The notes below the pieces were generated by a model that worked only from the letters and a program-made list of their open reading frames with translations, was not told the origin of the DNA and did no database searches. The position numbers were made by a program, and so were the translations under genes. A DNA stretch of 64,000 nucleotides from Cupriavidus pauculus (GTDB lineage: Bacteria > Pseudomonadota > Gammaproteobacteria > Burkholderiales > Burkholderiaceae), in NCBI RefSeq assembly GCF_003854935.1, contig NZ_CP033969.1, positions 1,612,001 to 1,676,000 of the forward strand, in the 5' to 3' direction. Shown here one piece after another: positions 18,376-26,550 of this stretch (its first letter is position 1; the number at the start of each line of letters is the position of its first letter).

Positions 18376-19548
18376 ATGAACGATCAAAACATTCCATTCA
18401 ACGCACCTCATCTCACCGGGGATGAGTTTTCGTACGTGGCCGAACTTGCCCGCACGCGCAAGCTGGCCGGCGATGGGCAATTCACGAAGTGGTGCAGCGA
18501 CTGGATAGAGCGGCGCACAGGTTGCGCGCGTGCCCTGCTGACGCATTCCTGTACGGCGGCGCTGGAGATGGCGGCGCTGCTGCTCGATATCGAGCCGGGC
18601 GATGAAATCATCATGCCGTCCTACACCTTTGTCTCGACTGCCAACGCATTCGTATTGCGTGGCGGTGTGCCGGTGTTCGTGGATATTCGAGAGGACACGC
18701 TGAATCTCGATGAGCGCCTGCTTGAGGAAGCGATTACGCCGCGGACGCGCGCAATTGTTCCGGTGCACTACGCGGGCGTGGCGTGCGAGATGGACGCGAT
18801 CAACGAGATCGCGCGCCGTCACGGCCTGAAAGTCGTGGAGGATGCCGCGCAGGGCGTGATGGCAAGCTATCGCGGCCGTCCGCTGGGAACGCTCGGCGAT
18901 ATGGGCGCGTTCAGTTTCCACGAAACCAAGAACGTGATATCCGGAGAGGGCGGCGCGTTGCTCGTCAATGATCCGGCTCTGGTTGCGCGTGCCGAGATCA
19001 TTCGGGAGAAGGGTACGGACCGCAGCCGCTTCTTTCGCGGCGAAATCGACAAGTACACGTGGCAGGAAGTGGGCTCTTCATTTCTTCCCAGTGAATTGAT
19101 TGCAGCATTCCTGCGGGCGCAGTTGGAACATGCCGATGCGGTGACCGCCGATCGTATGGCGAGCTGGGACCGTTATCACGCGGCATTCTCCGAGCTGGAG
19201 AGCCGCGAATGGCTGCGCAGACCGATCGTACCGACGCACTGTGAGCACAATGCCCATATGTATTACGTGCTGCTGGCTGACGGCATCGATCGACAAGCCG
19301 TGCTTGAGAAACTCAAGGCATCGGGTATCTCGTCTGTCTTTCATTATGTGCCGCTGCATACGTCGCCGGGCGGCCAGCGGTACGGCCGGCCGCATGGCAC
19401 GCTGGCCGTCACCAATCGTCAATCCGAGCGACTGATCCGTCTGCCGCTATGGGTGGGCATGGATGCGGACATGCCGGGCAAGATCGCGCACGCCATGGCG
19501 CAGACGATCGCACAAACGATGGGTAACGATACGAAGGGCCGGGAATGA
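18376..19548 (+). CDS. wecE: dTDP-4-amino-4,6-dideoxygalactose transaminase (WecE/RffA type)
   Basis: A PLP-dependent sugar aminotransferase of 390 residues. It strongly resembles enterobacterial WecE along its length: IPFNAPHLTGDE at the start, GDEIIMPSYTFVSTANAFVLRGG, IVPVHYAGVACEMD, VVEDAAQGVMASY, and the PLP lysine Lys185 in SFHETKNVISGEGGA. WecE transfers an amino group from glutamate to dTDP-4-keto-6-deoxyglucose, giving dTDP-Fuc4N. That substrate would come from rmlA/rmlB downstream. It follows the flippase gene by 5 bases and overlaps the methyltransferase start (ATGA). Confidence 0.92.
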   Translation: MNDQNIPFNAPHLTGDEFSYVAELARTRKLAGDGQFTKWCSDWIERRTGCARALLTHSCTAALEMAALLLDIEPGDEIIMPSYTFVSTANAFVLRGGVPVFVDIREDTLNLDERLLEEAITPRTRAIVPVHYAGVACEMDAINEIARRHGLKVVEDAAQGVMASYRGRPLGTLGDMGAFSFHETKNVISGEGGALLVNDPALVARAEIIREKGTDRSRFFRGEIDKYTWQEVGSSFLPSELIAAFLRAQLEHADAVTADRMASWDRYHAAFSELESREWLRRPIVPTHCEHNAHMYYVLLADGIDRQAVLEKLKASGISSVFHYVPLHTSPGGQRYGRPHGTLAVTNRQSERLIRLPLWVGMDADMPGKIAHAMAQTIAQTMGNDTKGRE

Positions 19549-20195
19549 ACCAGGAACGCACAGACCTGCTGGGCGAGGTGGCCGGATATTACTCCGCACG
19601 ACTTGCGGAGCACGGCGAGACCGCGCAAGGCGTGGACTGGAATGGAGAGGAAAGCCAGTTTCTTCGCTTTGCGCAACTGAGCAGGGTCATTGGCGACAGA
19701 ACCGAGCCGTTCAGCGTGAATGACCTGGGATGTGGCTACGGCGCACTCAGGGAATACCTCGGCAAAAGCTACCCGCAGCTCAGCTATACCGGCATCGATG
19801 TGGCGGAGGAGATGATTCAGGCTGCATCCCGGCGCCTGGGCGGCGATCCGTCCACGCGGTTCATCGTGGGAAGCGAACCCGATGAGGTAGCCGATTTCGG
19901 AATCGCCAGCGGTATCTTCAACGTGCGCATGGCTCGTGGAGACGCGGAGTGGCTGGATTACATCAAAGGCGTGCTGGACATCATGGACAGGACCAGCCGC
20001 CTGGGTTTCGCGTTTAATTGCCTGACCTCGTACTCCGATGCCGACAAGATGCGCGACACGCTTTATTACGCGGACCCTTGCGCGCTATTCGACCATTGCA
20101 AGCGGCGCTATTCGCGCAACGTCGCGCTGTTGCACGACTACGGACTCTACGAATTCACCATCGTCGTTAGGAAGGGCGGCGCAGGCACGGCGTAG
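19545..20195 (+). CDS. SAM-dependent class I methyltransferase
   Basis: A 216-residue Rossmann-type methyltransferase. The SAM-binding motif I is VNDLGCGYGALREYL (near residue 60), followed by the acidic residue in YTGIDVAEEMI. Its target is unknown. As the last gene of the operon, overlapping wecE by ATGA, it could methylate the amino sugar or the acyl group on it. A small-molecule or protein target is not excluded. Confidence 0.82.
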   Translation: MNQERTDLLGEVAGYYSARLAEHGETAQGVDWNGEESQFLRFAQLSRVIGDRTEPFSVNDLGCGYGALREYLGKSYPQLSYTGIDVAEEMIQAASRRLGGDPSTRFIVGSEPDEVADFGIASGIFNVRMARGDAEWLDYIKGVLDIMDRTSRLGFAFNCLTSYSDADKMRDTLYYADPCALFDHCKRRYSRNVALLHDYGLYEFTIVVRKGGAGTA

Positions 20196-20196
20196 T

Positions 20197-20210
20197 CGCC
20201 CAGGTGGGCG
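20197..20210. repeat. 14-nt palindrome between convergent genes
   Basis: CGCCCAGGTGGGCG is a perfect palindrome lying 1 base after the methyltransferase stop and 23 bases before the 3' end of the convergent membrane protein gene. It can form a short hairpin but has no T-run, so it is at best a weak terminator. Confidence 0.3.
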
Positions 20211-20233
20211 GTATCCGGGGATGCCGCGCCAAC

Positions 20234-21892
20234 TCAGTGTTTGTCCACCGCAGCTTGCGTGCCGCGCGTAGAACCGGGGCGCAGGCAACGCACGTGATGG
20301 ATGACGAAGCCCGGGCGTTCATGAATCACCTTGTCGTCGAGCGTCGATTGCAGGTGTTCCCGGCAATAGGTGCGCAGGCGCTCAAGCCGCCCGTAGGGCA
20401 TGCTGATATTCAACCCCGCTTCCGTCGTCAGGCGCGCCAGAAAGCCCCGTCCGGCCTGTTCTTCCTGCATGGCTACGGAGAACGGTGCAAGCGTCGAAAC
20501 ACCCATCGGATAGATCTGTACCGACCGGGCGTCAGGAATGCCGTGAAACGGCGTGAACGCGGCCTCGTAGGGGAATGCCGGCCCCCAGACAAACAGGGTT
20601 CCTTTGGGAACGCCTTCCAGTTGCAGCCGGGTCTGCGCCACGCGCGATCTGGCTTCCAGTTGGTGGGGCCAGGCGGCATGCAGGGCGGCCGCGCCTGCCA
20701 GAACGAGCGCCAGCGTAGCAATGCCGCGTGACCGTGCAGGGCGTGCTGGCAATGCGCAGATGGCGGCAACAAGCAGGAACGCCGCGAGCGGATAGTAGAC
20801 GCGAGTCACGCCGGGCCTTCCAATGGCACCGAGCGCAAACACCGCGGCCACCACCAGCACGCCAAGCATGATCACCACGCGCGACGGGCTGACGAACGCG
20901 ATCAGGCAGGCGCAAGCCAGCAAGGGCCACATTTGGTCCACCAGCAGTTGGCGTAGCGACTCGATACCCAAACCGAAGCCACGCTGCACCCACTTGTGCA
21001 GCTTGATGTCGTCGAGCATGCCGTTAAGCTTGGCCGGGTCCATCAAATGCGGGTCGACAAAGAACCAGTCGCTGACAAGATCGATATCGTTGGCCGAGAA
21101 ACCGTGCCGGGCCAGGACATCCGGCCGCTCCTTCACCTGGACGCCGGCGCGAAAGTCGGTGTAAGGCGCGCGGGCGATGTTGAATGCATGGAAACTCTTC
21201 CAGGCTTCGGTGTCGTAGGCAGCCTTGTTCAGATACGCGGCACCACCGATCATCACGGCCAGAAGGACGACGGAAGCCTGCATGGCCCGCTGACGGGCGA
21301 GCGCTTTCCATGGCAGGAATGGCAGGCCGACGGCCAGCACGAGCCAGAACTCCTGGTCCCGTATCAGGTAGGCGAAAAAGCCGAGCAGGCTGGCCACGGC
21401 CAGGCTCGACATCTCGCCAGTCTCGGCGAACGTTCGCCAGCCCAGCACAGCCGCCACCGCCAGCAAGCCCGCGTTCAGCGTGAACTGGGGAAACAGCACC
21501 GGCCAGAGGAATATCAGCGCGACGGCAAGGACCGCATGGAGGCGCGCCACCCCCAGGCGCATCATGAAATACAGAATGGCGGCGCCCGCCAGCACGATGA
21601 CAAGCGTCGACGCGACAGTGTAGCCAACCACGCCGCCGAACTGCGGCATGGCCCGCACGATACGGCCCCAGATGACGTTGGAGAAAATCAGGTTGGGCGA
21701 GCTTTCGGCAACAAATCCGTAGCCATGGGCAATCATCGACATGCCAACGTCATCGTTGGTTTCCCACATGGGCATGAACCATGCCGAAAGCAGGAAAACC
21801 AGCGCAACTGCAGTGCCAACTGCCAGCAGGAGATGCTGGTGCCCGCGGGTCCGCGGCACGCCAACACTGTTCTCGTAGTGATTCTTGTACAT
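20234..21892 (-). CDS. Large polytopic membrane protein, putative GT-C glycosyltransferase
   Basis: The 552-residue protein has about ten hydrophobic helices and a soluble C-terminal third. Just after the first helix the extracytoplasmic loop contains ETNDDVGM, an acidic pair where GT-C enzymes keep catalytic Asp or Glu residues. GT-C members of the Gtr type take sugars from undecaprenyl phosphate in the periplasm. I do not recognise a named family. It lies convergent to the seven-gene amino-sugar operon and could be its final transferase, although the opposite strand argues for separate control. Confidence 0.65.
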   Translation of the reverse strand: MYKNHYENSVGVPRTRGHQHLLLAVGTAVALVFLLSAWFMPMWETNDDVGMSMIAHGYGFVAESSPNLIFSNVIWGRIVRAMPQFGGVVGYTVASTLVIVLAGAAILYFMMRLGVARLHAVLAVALIFLWPVLFPQFTLNAGLLAVAAVLGWRTFAETGEMSSLAVASLLGFFAYLIRDQEFWLVLAVGLPFLPWKALARQRAMQASVVLLAVMIGGAAYLNKAAYDTEAWKSFHAFNIARAPYTDFRAGVQVKERPDVLARHGFSANDIDLVSDWFFVDPHLMDPAKLNGMLDDIKLHKWVQRGFGLGIESLRQLLVDQMWPLLACACLIAFVSPSRVVIMLGVLVVAAVFALGAIGRPGVTRVYYPLAAFLLVAAICALPARPARSRGIATLALVLAGAAALHAAWPHQLEARSRVAQTRLQLEGVPKGTLFVWGPAFPYEAAFTPFHGIPDARSVQIYPMGVSTLAPFSVAMQEEQAGRGFLARLTTEAGLNISMPYGRLERLRTYCREHLQSTLDDKVIHERPGFVIHHVRCLRPGSTRGTQAAVDKH

Positions 21893-22009
21893 CGAAGGAA
21901 TATTCCGTGGCCTTCTGATTGATCGGGGGCTCAGCCGGCGGCCATTCTACGTTGCGCGGCACGGGGATGGTTGTCACTGTCCTTGCGACGGACAACCCAT
22001 CGCCTGCGA

Positions 22010-22861
22010 TTACGCCAGCGGATCGCGATAAGCCGGGCAATCGACCTGAATCACATCGCGGCGGGCGGGGTCCGGCGAGAGCCGGGCTGCCGTCAGTTGG
22101 CCGCCCCAGACGCAGCCGGTGTCCAGTGCCATCAAGTCGGGACGCATCACGAGCCCCAGCGTCGACCAGTGGCCCACCACCATGGTCACATCGGTAGTAC
22201 GACGTCCCGGAACGTCGAACCAGGGCATGAAGCCATCGGGCGCGCTGCCCAGGCCTTCCTTGGTCTTCAGATCCATCACCCCATCCGCATTGCAGTAGCG
22301 CAGCCGCGTCAACGCGTTAACGATCACGCGATGGCGTTCAATGCCCCGCAGGCCATCATGCCAGCGGTCGGCCGCGTTGCCGAACACATCGGCAAGAAAG
22401 CCCTGCCAGTTGGCGCCACGGAGCTGGTCTTCCACTTCGGCGGCGAGGTCCATTACCTGTGCCGCGCTCCATTGCGGCAACACACCGGCGTGGACAACGA
22501 GAAAATCGTCGATGCGCACAGCCAGCGGACGGCACCGCAGCCAGTCGAGCAGCGCGTCGCGATCGGGCGCCGCGAGGATTGCGTCCAGCGTGTCCGACTT
22601 GCCGGCCTTGCGGACGCCTGCGCCCACCGCAAGCAAGTGAATATCGTGATTGCCCAGCACCGACCGCGCCCGGGCACCCATGTCGCGAATAGTGCGCACA
22701 GTTGCCAGGGAATCGGGCCCGCGATTGACGAGATCACCGACGAAGCACAATCCGGCGTCGGCCGGCACCCGATCTAGAAGCGCCTGAAGGGAAGGGTGGC
22801 ATCCCTGCAGGTCGCCGATGGCGTACAGGCCGGTTTCCGGGGAGTTTGCAGTCATTGGCAT
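22010..22861 (-). CDS. apaH: Bis(5'-nucleosyl)-tetraphosphatase (symmetrical)
   Basis: It hydrolyses Ap4A to two ADP. The 283-residue protein is a calcineurin-like metallophosphatase with the ApaH motifs YAIGDLQGC (metal-binding Asp), [11 protein letters not shown] and [11 protein letters not shown], then [11 protein letters not shown] and VVGHWSTLG. The second in-frame ATG at 22855 is an alternative start. It is divergent from rmlB. Its place between glycan genes is probably chromosomal backbone rather than functional linkage. Confidence 0.94.
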   Translation of the reverse strand: MPMTANSPETGLYAIGDLQGCHPSLQALLDRVPADAGLCFVGDLVNRGPDSLATVRTIRDMGARARSVLGNHDIHLLAVGAGVRKAGKSDTLDAILAAPDRDALLDWLRCRPLAVRIDDFLVVHAGVLPQWSAAQVMDLAAEVEDQLRGANWQGFLADVFGNAADRWHDGLRGIERHRVIVNALTRLRYCNADGVMDLKTKEGLGSAPDGFMPWFDVPGRRTTDVTMVVGHWSTLGLVMRPDLMALDTGCVWGGQLTAARLSPDPARRDVIQVDCPAYRDPLA

Positions 22862-23121
22862 GGCGTCGCCCGGGCAGGGCGGGGGCTGGTGGGGTCATGC
22901 GAGGCCGGACGCGGCGCGCCCGGATCGGGTCCGGACTTCGGATAGAATATGCGGCACCTCAAAGCGGACGCGCCAATTTTGCCATTCAACCGGTGTAAAC
23001 CGGAAGCCATATCGAGGTAGCGCCGCCTCTACCGTCCTTCTCCCGTCAGCAGAAATGCCGCTGTGTGGCGCTCGCGTGCCGGACCGGTAGGATTTCGAGA
23101 CCCAGTACGGAGCCACAGCAA
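22862..23121. promoter_or_regulatory. Divergent apaH-rmlB control region
   Basis: This 260-base gap holds a TAGAAT hexamer (22944-22949) without a clear -35, an inverted repeat CCGGT-GTAA-ACCGG (22990-23003), and GAGGTAGCG with a matching CTACC downstream (23014-23033). The last recalls the ops/JUMPstart element of long O-antigen operons but is not an exact match. The rmlB promoter is probably here. Confidence 0.35.
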
Positions 23122-24186
23122 TTGCCCAATATTCTCGTCACCGGGGGAGCCGGTTTCATCGGAGCCAACTTCGTGCTCGACTGGCTGGCGGATCCGCAAG
23201 CCGACGGCGTGGTGAATGTTGACAAGCTGACGTACGCGGCCAATCTCCAGACGCTGGCACCTCTCGATGGCGATTCCCGGCATGTGTTCGCGCGCGTGGA
23301 TATCTGCGATCGCGCCGCGCTCGATAGCCTGCTGGCGACGCACCGGCCCCGCGCGGTGGTCCATTTTGCTGCGGAGAGCCATGTCGACAGGTCGATCCAC
23401 GGGCCAGCCGACTTTATCGAGACCAATATCGTAGGCACCTTCACGCTGCTGGAGGCGGTTCGCGCCTATTGGGGGACGCTGGATGCAAATGCGCGACAGG
23501 CGTTCCGGATGCTGCATGTGTCCACCGACGAAGTCTTCGGATCGTTGGGGCCTGACGATGCCCCGTTCTCCGAGACCACCGCATACGCGCCGAATAGCCC
23601 GTATTCCGCCTCCAAGGCCGCATCCGATCATCTGGTCCGGGCGTATTTCCACACCTATGGCCTGCCGGTCCTGACGACCAATTGCTCGAATAACTACGGT
23701 CCTTACCAGTTTCCCGAGAAGCTTATCCCGTTGATTATCGCCAACGCGCTGGCCGGTAAATCGCTGCCGGTCTACGGCGATGGTCTCAATGTGCGGGACT
23801 GGCTGCACGTCTCGGACCATTGTCGCGCGGTGCGCGAGGTGCTTGCGCGCGGCGTTCCTGGCGAGACTTACAACATTGGCGGCCTGAATGAACGGACCAA
23901 TCTCGATGTCGTTCACACCATCTGCGACCTGCTTGACGAGATGCGCCCGGACGCAGCTGGACCGCGACGGCGCCTGATGACTTTCGTGCCGGACCGGCCC
24001 GGACACGATCGACGCTATGCGATCGATGCCGGCAAGCTGACCCGCGAGCTGCGGTGGGCCCCGCTGGAGACCTTCGAGAGCGGGCTGCGCAAGACCGTCC
24101 GCTGGTATCTGGACAATCAGGCTTGGGTGGCTTCGGTGGCGTCGGGCGAGTATCGCCAATGGATTGCGCGGCACTATGCAGCGTAG
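23122..24186 (+). CDS. rmlB: dTDP-glucose 4,6-dehydratase
   Basis: It converts dTDP-glucose to dTDP-4-keto-6-deoxyglucose, the branch point for L-rhamnose and 4-amino sugars. The extended SDR protein of 354 residues has the NAD motif [15 protein letters not shown] at the start, [23 protein letters not shown], and the catalytic Tyr-Lys pair in [14 protein letters not shown] chose the TTG at 23122, which follows GGAG by 9 bases and gives the usual N-terminus. A GTG at 23065 would add 19 residues. rmlD overlaps its end by 11 bases. Confidence 0.94.
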   Translation: MPNILVTGGAGFIGANFVLDWLADPQADGVVNVDKLTYAANLQTLAPLDGDSRHVFARVDICDRAALDSLLATHRPRAVVHFAAESHVDRSIHGPADFIETNIVGTFTLLEAVRAYWGTLDANARQAFRMLHVSTDEVFGSLGPDDAPFSETTAYAPNSPYSASKAASDHLVRAYFHTYGLPVLTTNCSNNYGPYQFPEKLIPLIIANALAGKSLPVYGDGLNVRDWLHVSDHCRAVREVLARGVPGETYNIGGLNERTNLDVVHTICDLLDEMRPDAAGPRRRLMTFVPDRPGHDRRYAIDAGKLTRELRWAPLETFESGLRKTVRWYLDNQAWVASVASGEYRQWIARHYAA

Positions 24187-25108
24187 CGAGCGGCCAACCC
24201 TTCTTGTACTGGGCGCCAACGGACAGCTTGGCTTTGAACTGCGCCGTAGCCTGGCCTGCCTGGGCGAGGTGGTGGCACTCGACCGTTCCGGTTGCGATAT
24301 CGCCGAACCCGACCGGTGCCGCGCAGTGCTTGCGCAGCACCGGCCGAGCGTCGTCGTCAATGCGGCTGCCTACACGGATGTCGAGCAGGCGGAACGAGAT
24401 CAGGACGCGGCTTTCCTGATCAACGCTGCGGCGCCGGGCTGGCTGTCGGAAGCCGCGCGCGATGCCGGCGCGCTGTTTGTCCATTATTCGACCGATTTCG
24501 TGTTCGATGGCCGCAGCGGACGTCCCTACACGGAAGCGGACGTCCCGGCGCCCCTGTCAGCCTACGGCGCGACAAAGCTCGAAGGGGAGCGGGCGGTGAT
24601 GGCTGCCGGCGGGCCGGCGCTCGTGCTGCGCACGGCGTGGCTTGCTGGTCTGCACGGGACAAACTTCCTGAAGACGATTCTCGCGCGCGCGCTTGCCGGC
24701 GATCGGCTGCGCGTCGTGTCGGATCAGATCGGCACGCCGACATCGGCCGCGCTGGTCGCCGATGTCACTGCGCAGATCGTGGCGCGGCACTGGCTGGGGG
24801 GCGCCGCACGTGCCGCGTTTCCGACCGGTCTGTACCATGTCGCGGCGGGCGGCGAGGTCTCCCGGCACGGCTACGCATGCGAGATCCTGCGGTACGCCCT
24901 GGCCTGTGGCGCGAATCTACAATCAGGACCCACAGACGTGGAGCCCTGTACGGCGGGGGAGGTTGGCGGCAAGGCGTCACGCCCCGCCCATGCCGTGCTG
25001 AATACCGACCGCCTGCGTGAAACCTTTGGATTGCACCTGCCTCCGTGGGAGCAGGGCGTCCACTGGCTGCTGGAACAAATCATCTGGGGAAAAAGCACCC
25101 ATGCGTAA
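24176..25108 (+). CDS. rmlD: dTDP-4-dehydrorhamnose reductase
   Basis: It makes the final reduction to dTDP-L-rhamnose. The SDR protein of 310 residues contains [40 protein letters not shown] (Thr-Asp of the RmlD signature) and the Tyr-Lys pair in [12 protein letters not shown]. The ATG at 24176 overlaps the rmlB end by 11 bases; a TTG at 24164 is an alternative. It is followed by rmlA with an 8-base overlap. Confidence 0.93.
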   Translation: MQRSERPTLLVLGANGQLGFELRRSLACLGEVVALDRSGCDIAEPDRCRAVLAQHRPSVVVNAAAYTDVEQAERDQDAAFLINAAAPGWLSEAARDAGALFVHYSTDFVFDGRSGRPYTEADVPAPLSAYGATKLEGERAVMAAGGPALVLRTAWLAGLHGTNFLKTILARALAGDRLRVVSDQIGTPTSAALVADVTAQIVARHWLGGAARAAFPTGLYHVAAGGEVSRHGYACEILRYALACGANLQSGPTDVEPCTAGEVGGKASRPAHAVLNTDRLRETFGLHLPPWEQGVHWLLEQIIWGKSTHA

Positions 25109-25991
25109 GGGCATCATTCTTGCCGGTGGATCCGGGACGCGTCTTTATCCGGTTACACGGAGCGTTTCCAAACAGTTGCTGCCGGTATACGACAAGCCGA
25201 TGATCTACTATCCGCTGACCACGCTGATGCTGGCTGGTATCAGGGATATTCTGATCATCACGACGCCTGAAGAGTCGTCGCGTTTCGTTGAACTGCTCGG
25301 TGACGGCTCGCGTTGGGGGCTCAATCTTTCCTATGCAGTGCAGCCTTCGCCGGACGGACTCGCGCAGGCATTCCTGATCGGTCGTGATTTCATCGCCGGC
25401 CAGCCGTGCGCGCTCGTGCTTGGCGACAATATTTTCTATGGTCATGATCTGGCTCGCCAGCTGCGCGCCATCTCGGCCAAGGAAGCGGGAGCCACGGTTT
25501 TCGCCTATCACGTGCAGGATCCGCATCGCTACGGTGTCGTGGAGTTCGACGACGAGTACCGCGCCATCTCGCTAGAGGAAAAACCCGCTCATCCGCGTTC
25601 GCACTACGCCGTGACCGGCTTGTATTTCTACGATGACCAGGTTTGCGACATCGCGGCGGACGTCAAGCCGTCGGCGCGTGGCGAACTTGAAATCACCGAT
25701 GTCAACAAGCGCTATCTGGAAGCGGGTCAACTGGACGTCACGATTTTTGGCCGCGGACATGCGTGGCTGGATACGGGCACCCACGAATCGCTGCTGACGG
25801 CAGCCAGTTTCATTGCGACGCTGCAGAACCGGCAGGGGCTGATGGTGTCGTGCCCGGAGGAGATTGCGTACCGGAGTGGCTGGATTACCGCCGAGCAGGT
25901 GGTCGAGTTGGCGGAGCCCCTGCGCAAGGTGGCCTACGGCCAGTATCTGCTGCGCGTCATCAATGAACTTTCCGGCGAGATGCGGCCTTGA
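25101..25991 (+). CDS. rmlA: Glucose-1-phosphate thymidylyltransferase
   Basis: It makes dTDP-glucose from dTTP and glucose 1-phosphate. The 296-residue protein begins [17 protein letters not shown], the nucleotidyltransferase signature, and has [26 protein letters not shown] (metal-binding Asp) and [12 protein letters not shown]. It feeds both the rhamnose branch and the WecE branch. The start overlaps rmlD and the end overlaps the rmlC TTG, so the four rml genes are coupled. Confidence 0.96.
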   Translation: MRKGIILAGGSGTRLYPVTRSVSKQLLPVYDKPMIYYPLTTLMLAGIRDILIITTPEESSRFVELLGDGSRWGLNLSYAVQPSPDGLAQAFLIGRDFIAGQPCALVLGDNIFYGHDLARQLRAISAKEAGATVFAYHVQDPHRYGVVEFDDEYRAISLEEKPAHPRSHYAVTGLYFYDDQVCDIAADVKPSARGELEITDVNKRYLEAGQLDVTIFGRGHAWLDTGTHESLLTAASFIATLQNRQGLMVSCPEEIAYRSGWITAEQVVELAEPLRKVAYGQYLLRVINELSGEMRP

Positions 25992-26536
25992 AGATCACGG
26001 CGACGCGGCTGGCATTGCCCGAGGTGATGTTGATCGAGCCGCAGGTTTATCACGACCCGCGCGGGTTTGTTTTCGAAGCGTTCAATGCGGCGGACTTCGC
26101 CAAAGCCACGGGGCTGCAACGCGAATTCGTACAGGATAATCATTCGCGGTCGCGGCGGGGTGTGCTGAGGGGCTTGCACTACCAGTTGCCCTATCCCCAG
26201 GGCAAGCTCGTACGCGTGGTGTCCGGCGAGATTTTCGATGTTGCCGTGGATATTCGCAGAGGTTCGCCGACTTTCGGGCAATGGGTGGGCGCGACGCTTT
26301 CCGGTGACAACCATCGCCAGATGTGGGTGCCCGAAGGATTCGCGCACGGTTTCGTCGTGACTTCCGATGGCGCCGACGTGTTGTACAAGACGACCGATTA
26401 CTACCATCCCGAAACGGAGCACTGCATTCGCTGGGATGACCCAACCATCGGCGTGGCATGGCCGGATCCGGGTGTCCCGCTCATCATGGCAACAACGCGC
26501 CTGGGCGTCCCCCTCTCTCAAGCGCAGCTTTTCTGA
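25988..26536 (+). CDS. rmlC: dTDP-4-dehydrorhamnose 3,5-epimerase
   Basis: It epimerises dTDP-4-keto-6-deoxyglucose at C3 and C5. The 182-residue cupin contains [12 protein letters not shown] with the catalytic His, [18 protein letters not shown], the [11 protein letters not shown] segment and the catalytic Tyr region [14 protein letters not shown]. The start is a TTG at 25988 that overlaps the rmlA stop; no ATG lies at the right place. Confidence 0.95.
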   Translation: MKITATRLALPEVMLIEPQVYHDPRGFVFEAFNAADFAKATGLQREFVQDNHSRSRRGVLRGLHYQLPYPQGKLVRVVSGEIFDVAVDIRRGSPTFGQWVGATLSGDNHRQMWVPEGFAHGFVVTSDGADVLYKTTDYYHPETEHCIRWDDPTIGVAWPDPGVPLIMATTRLGVPLSQAQLF

Positions 26537-26550
26537 CCACTTTGCATATC

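Noticed and set aside
20197-20210. CGCCCAGGTGGGCG as a true intrinsic terminator
   Set aside because: The stem is short and no T-run follows on either strand, so it is listed only as a palindrome.
22944-22949. TAGAAT as a firm rmlB promoter
   Set aside because: No -35 or extended -10 accompanies it, so it is only mentioned in the control-region entry.
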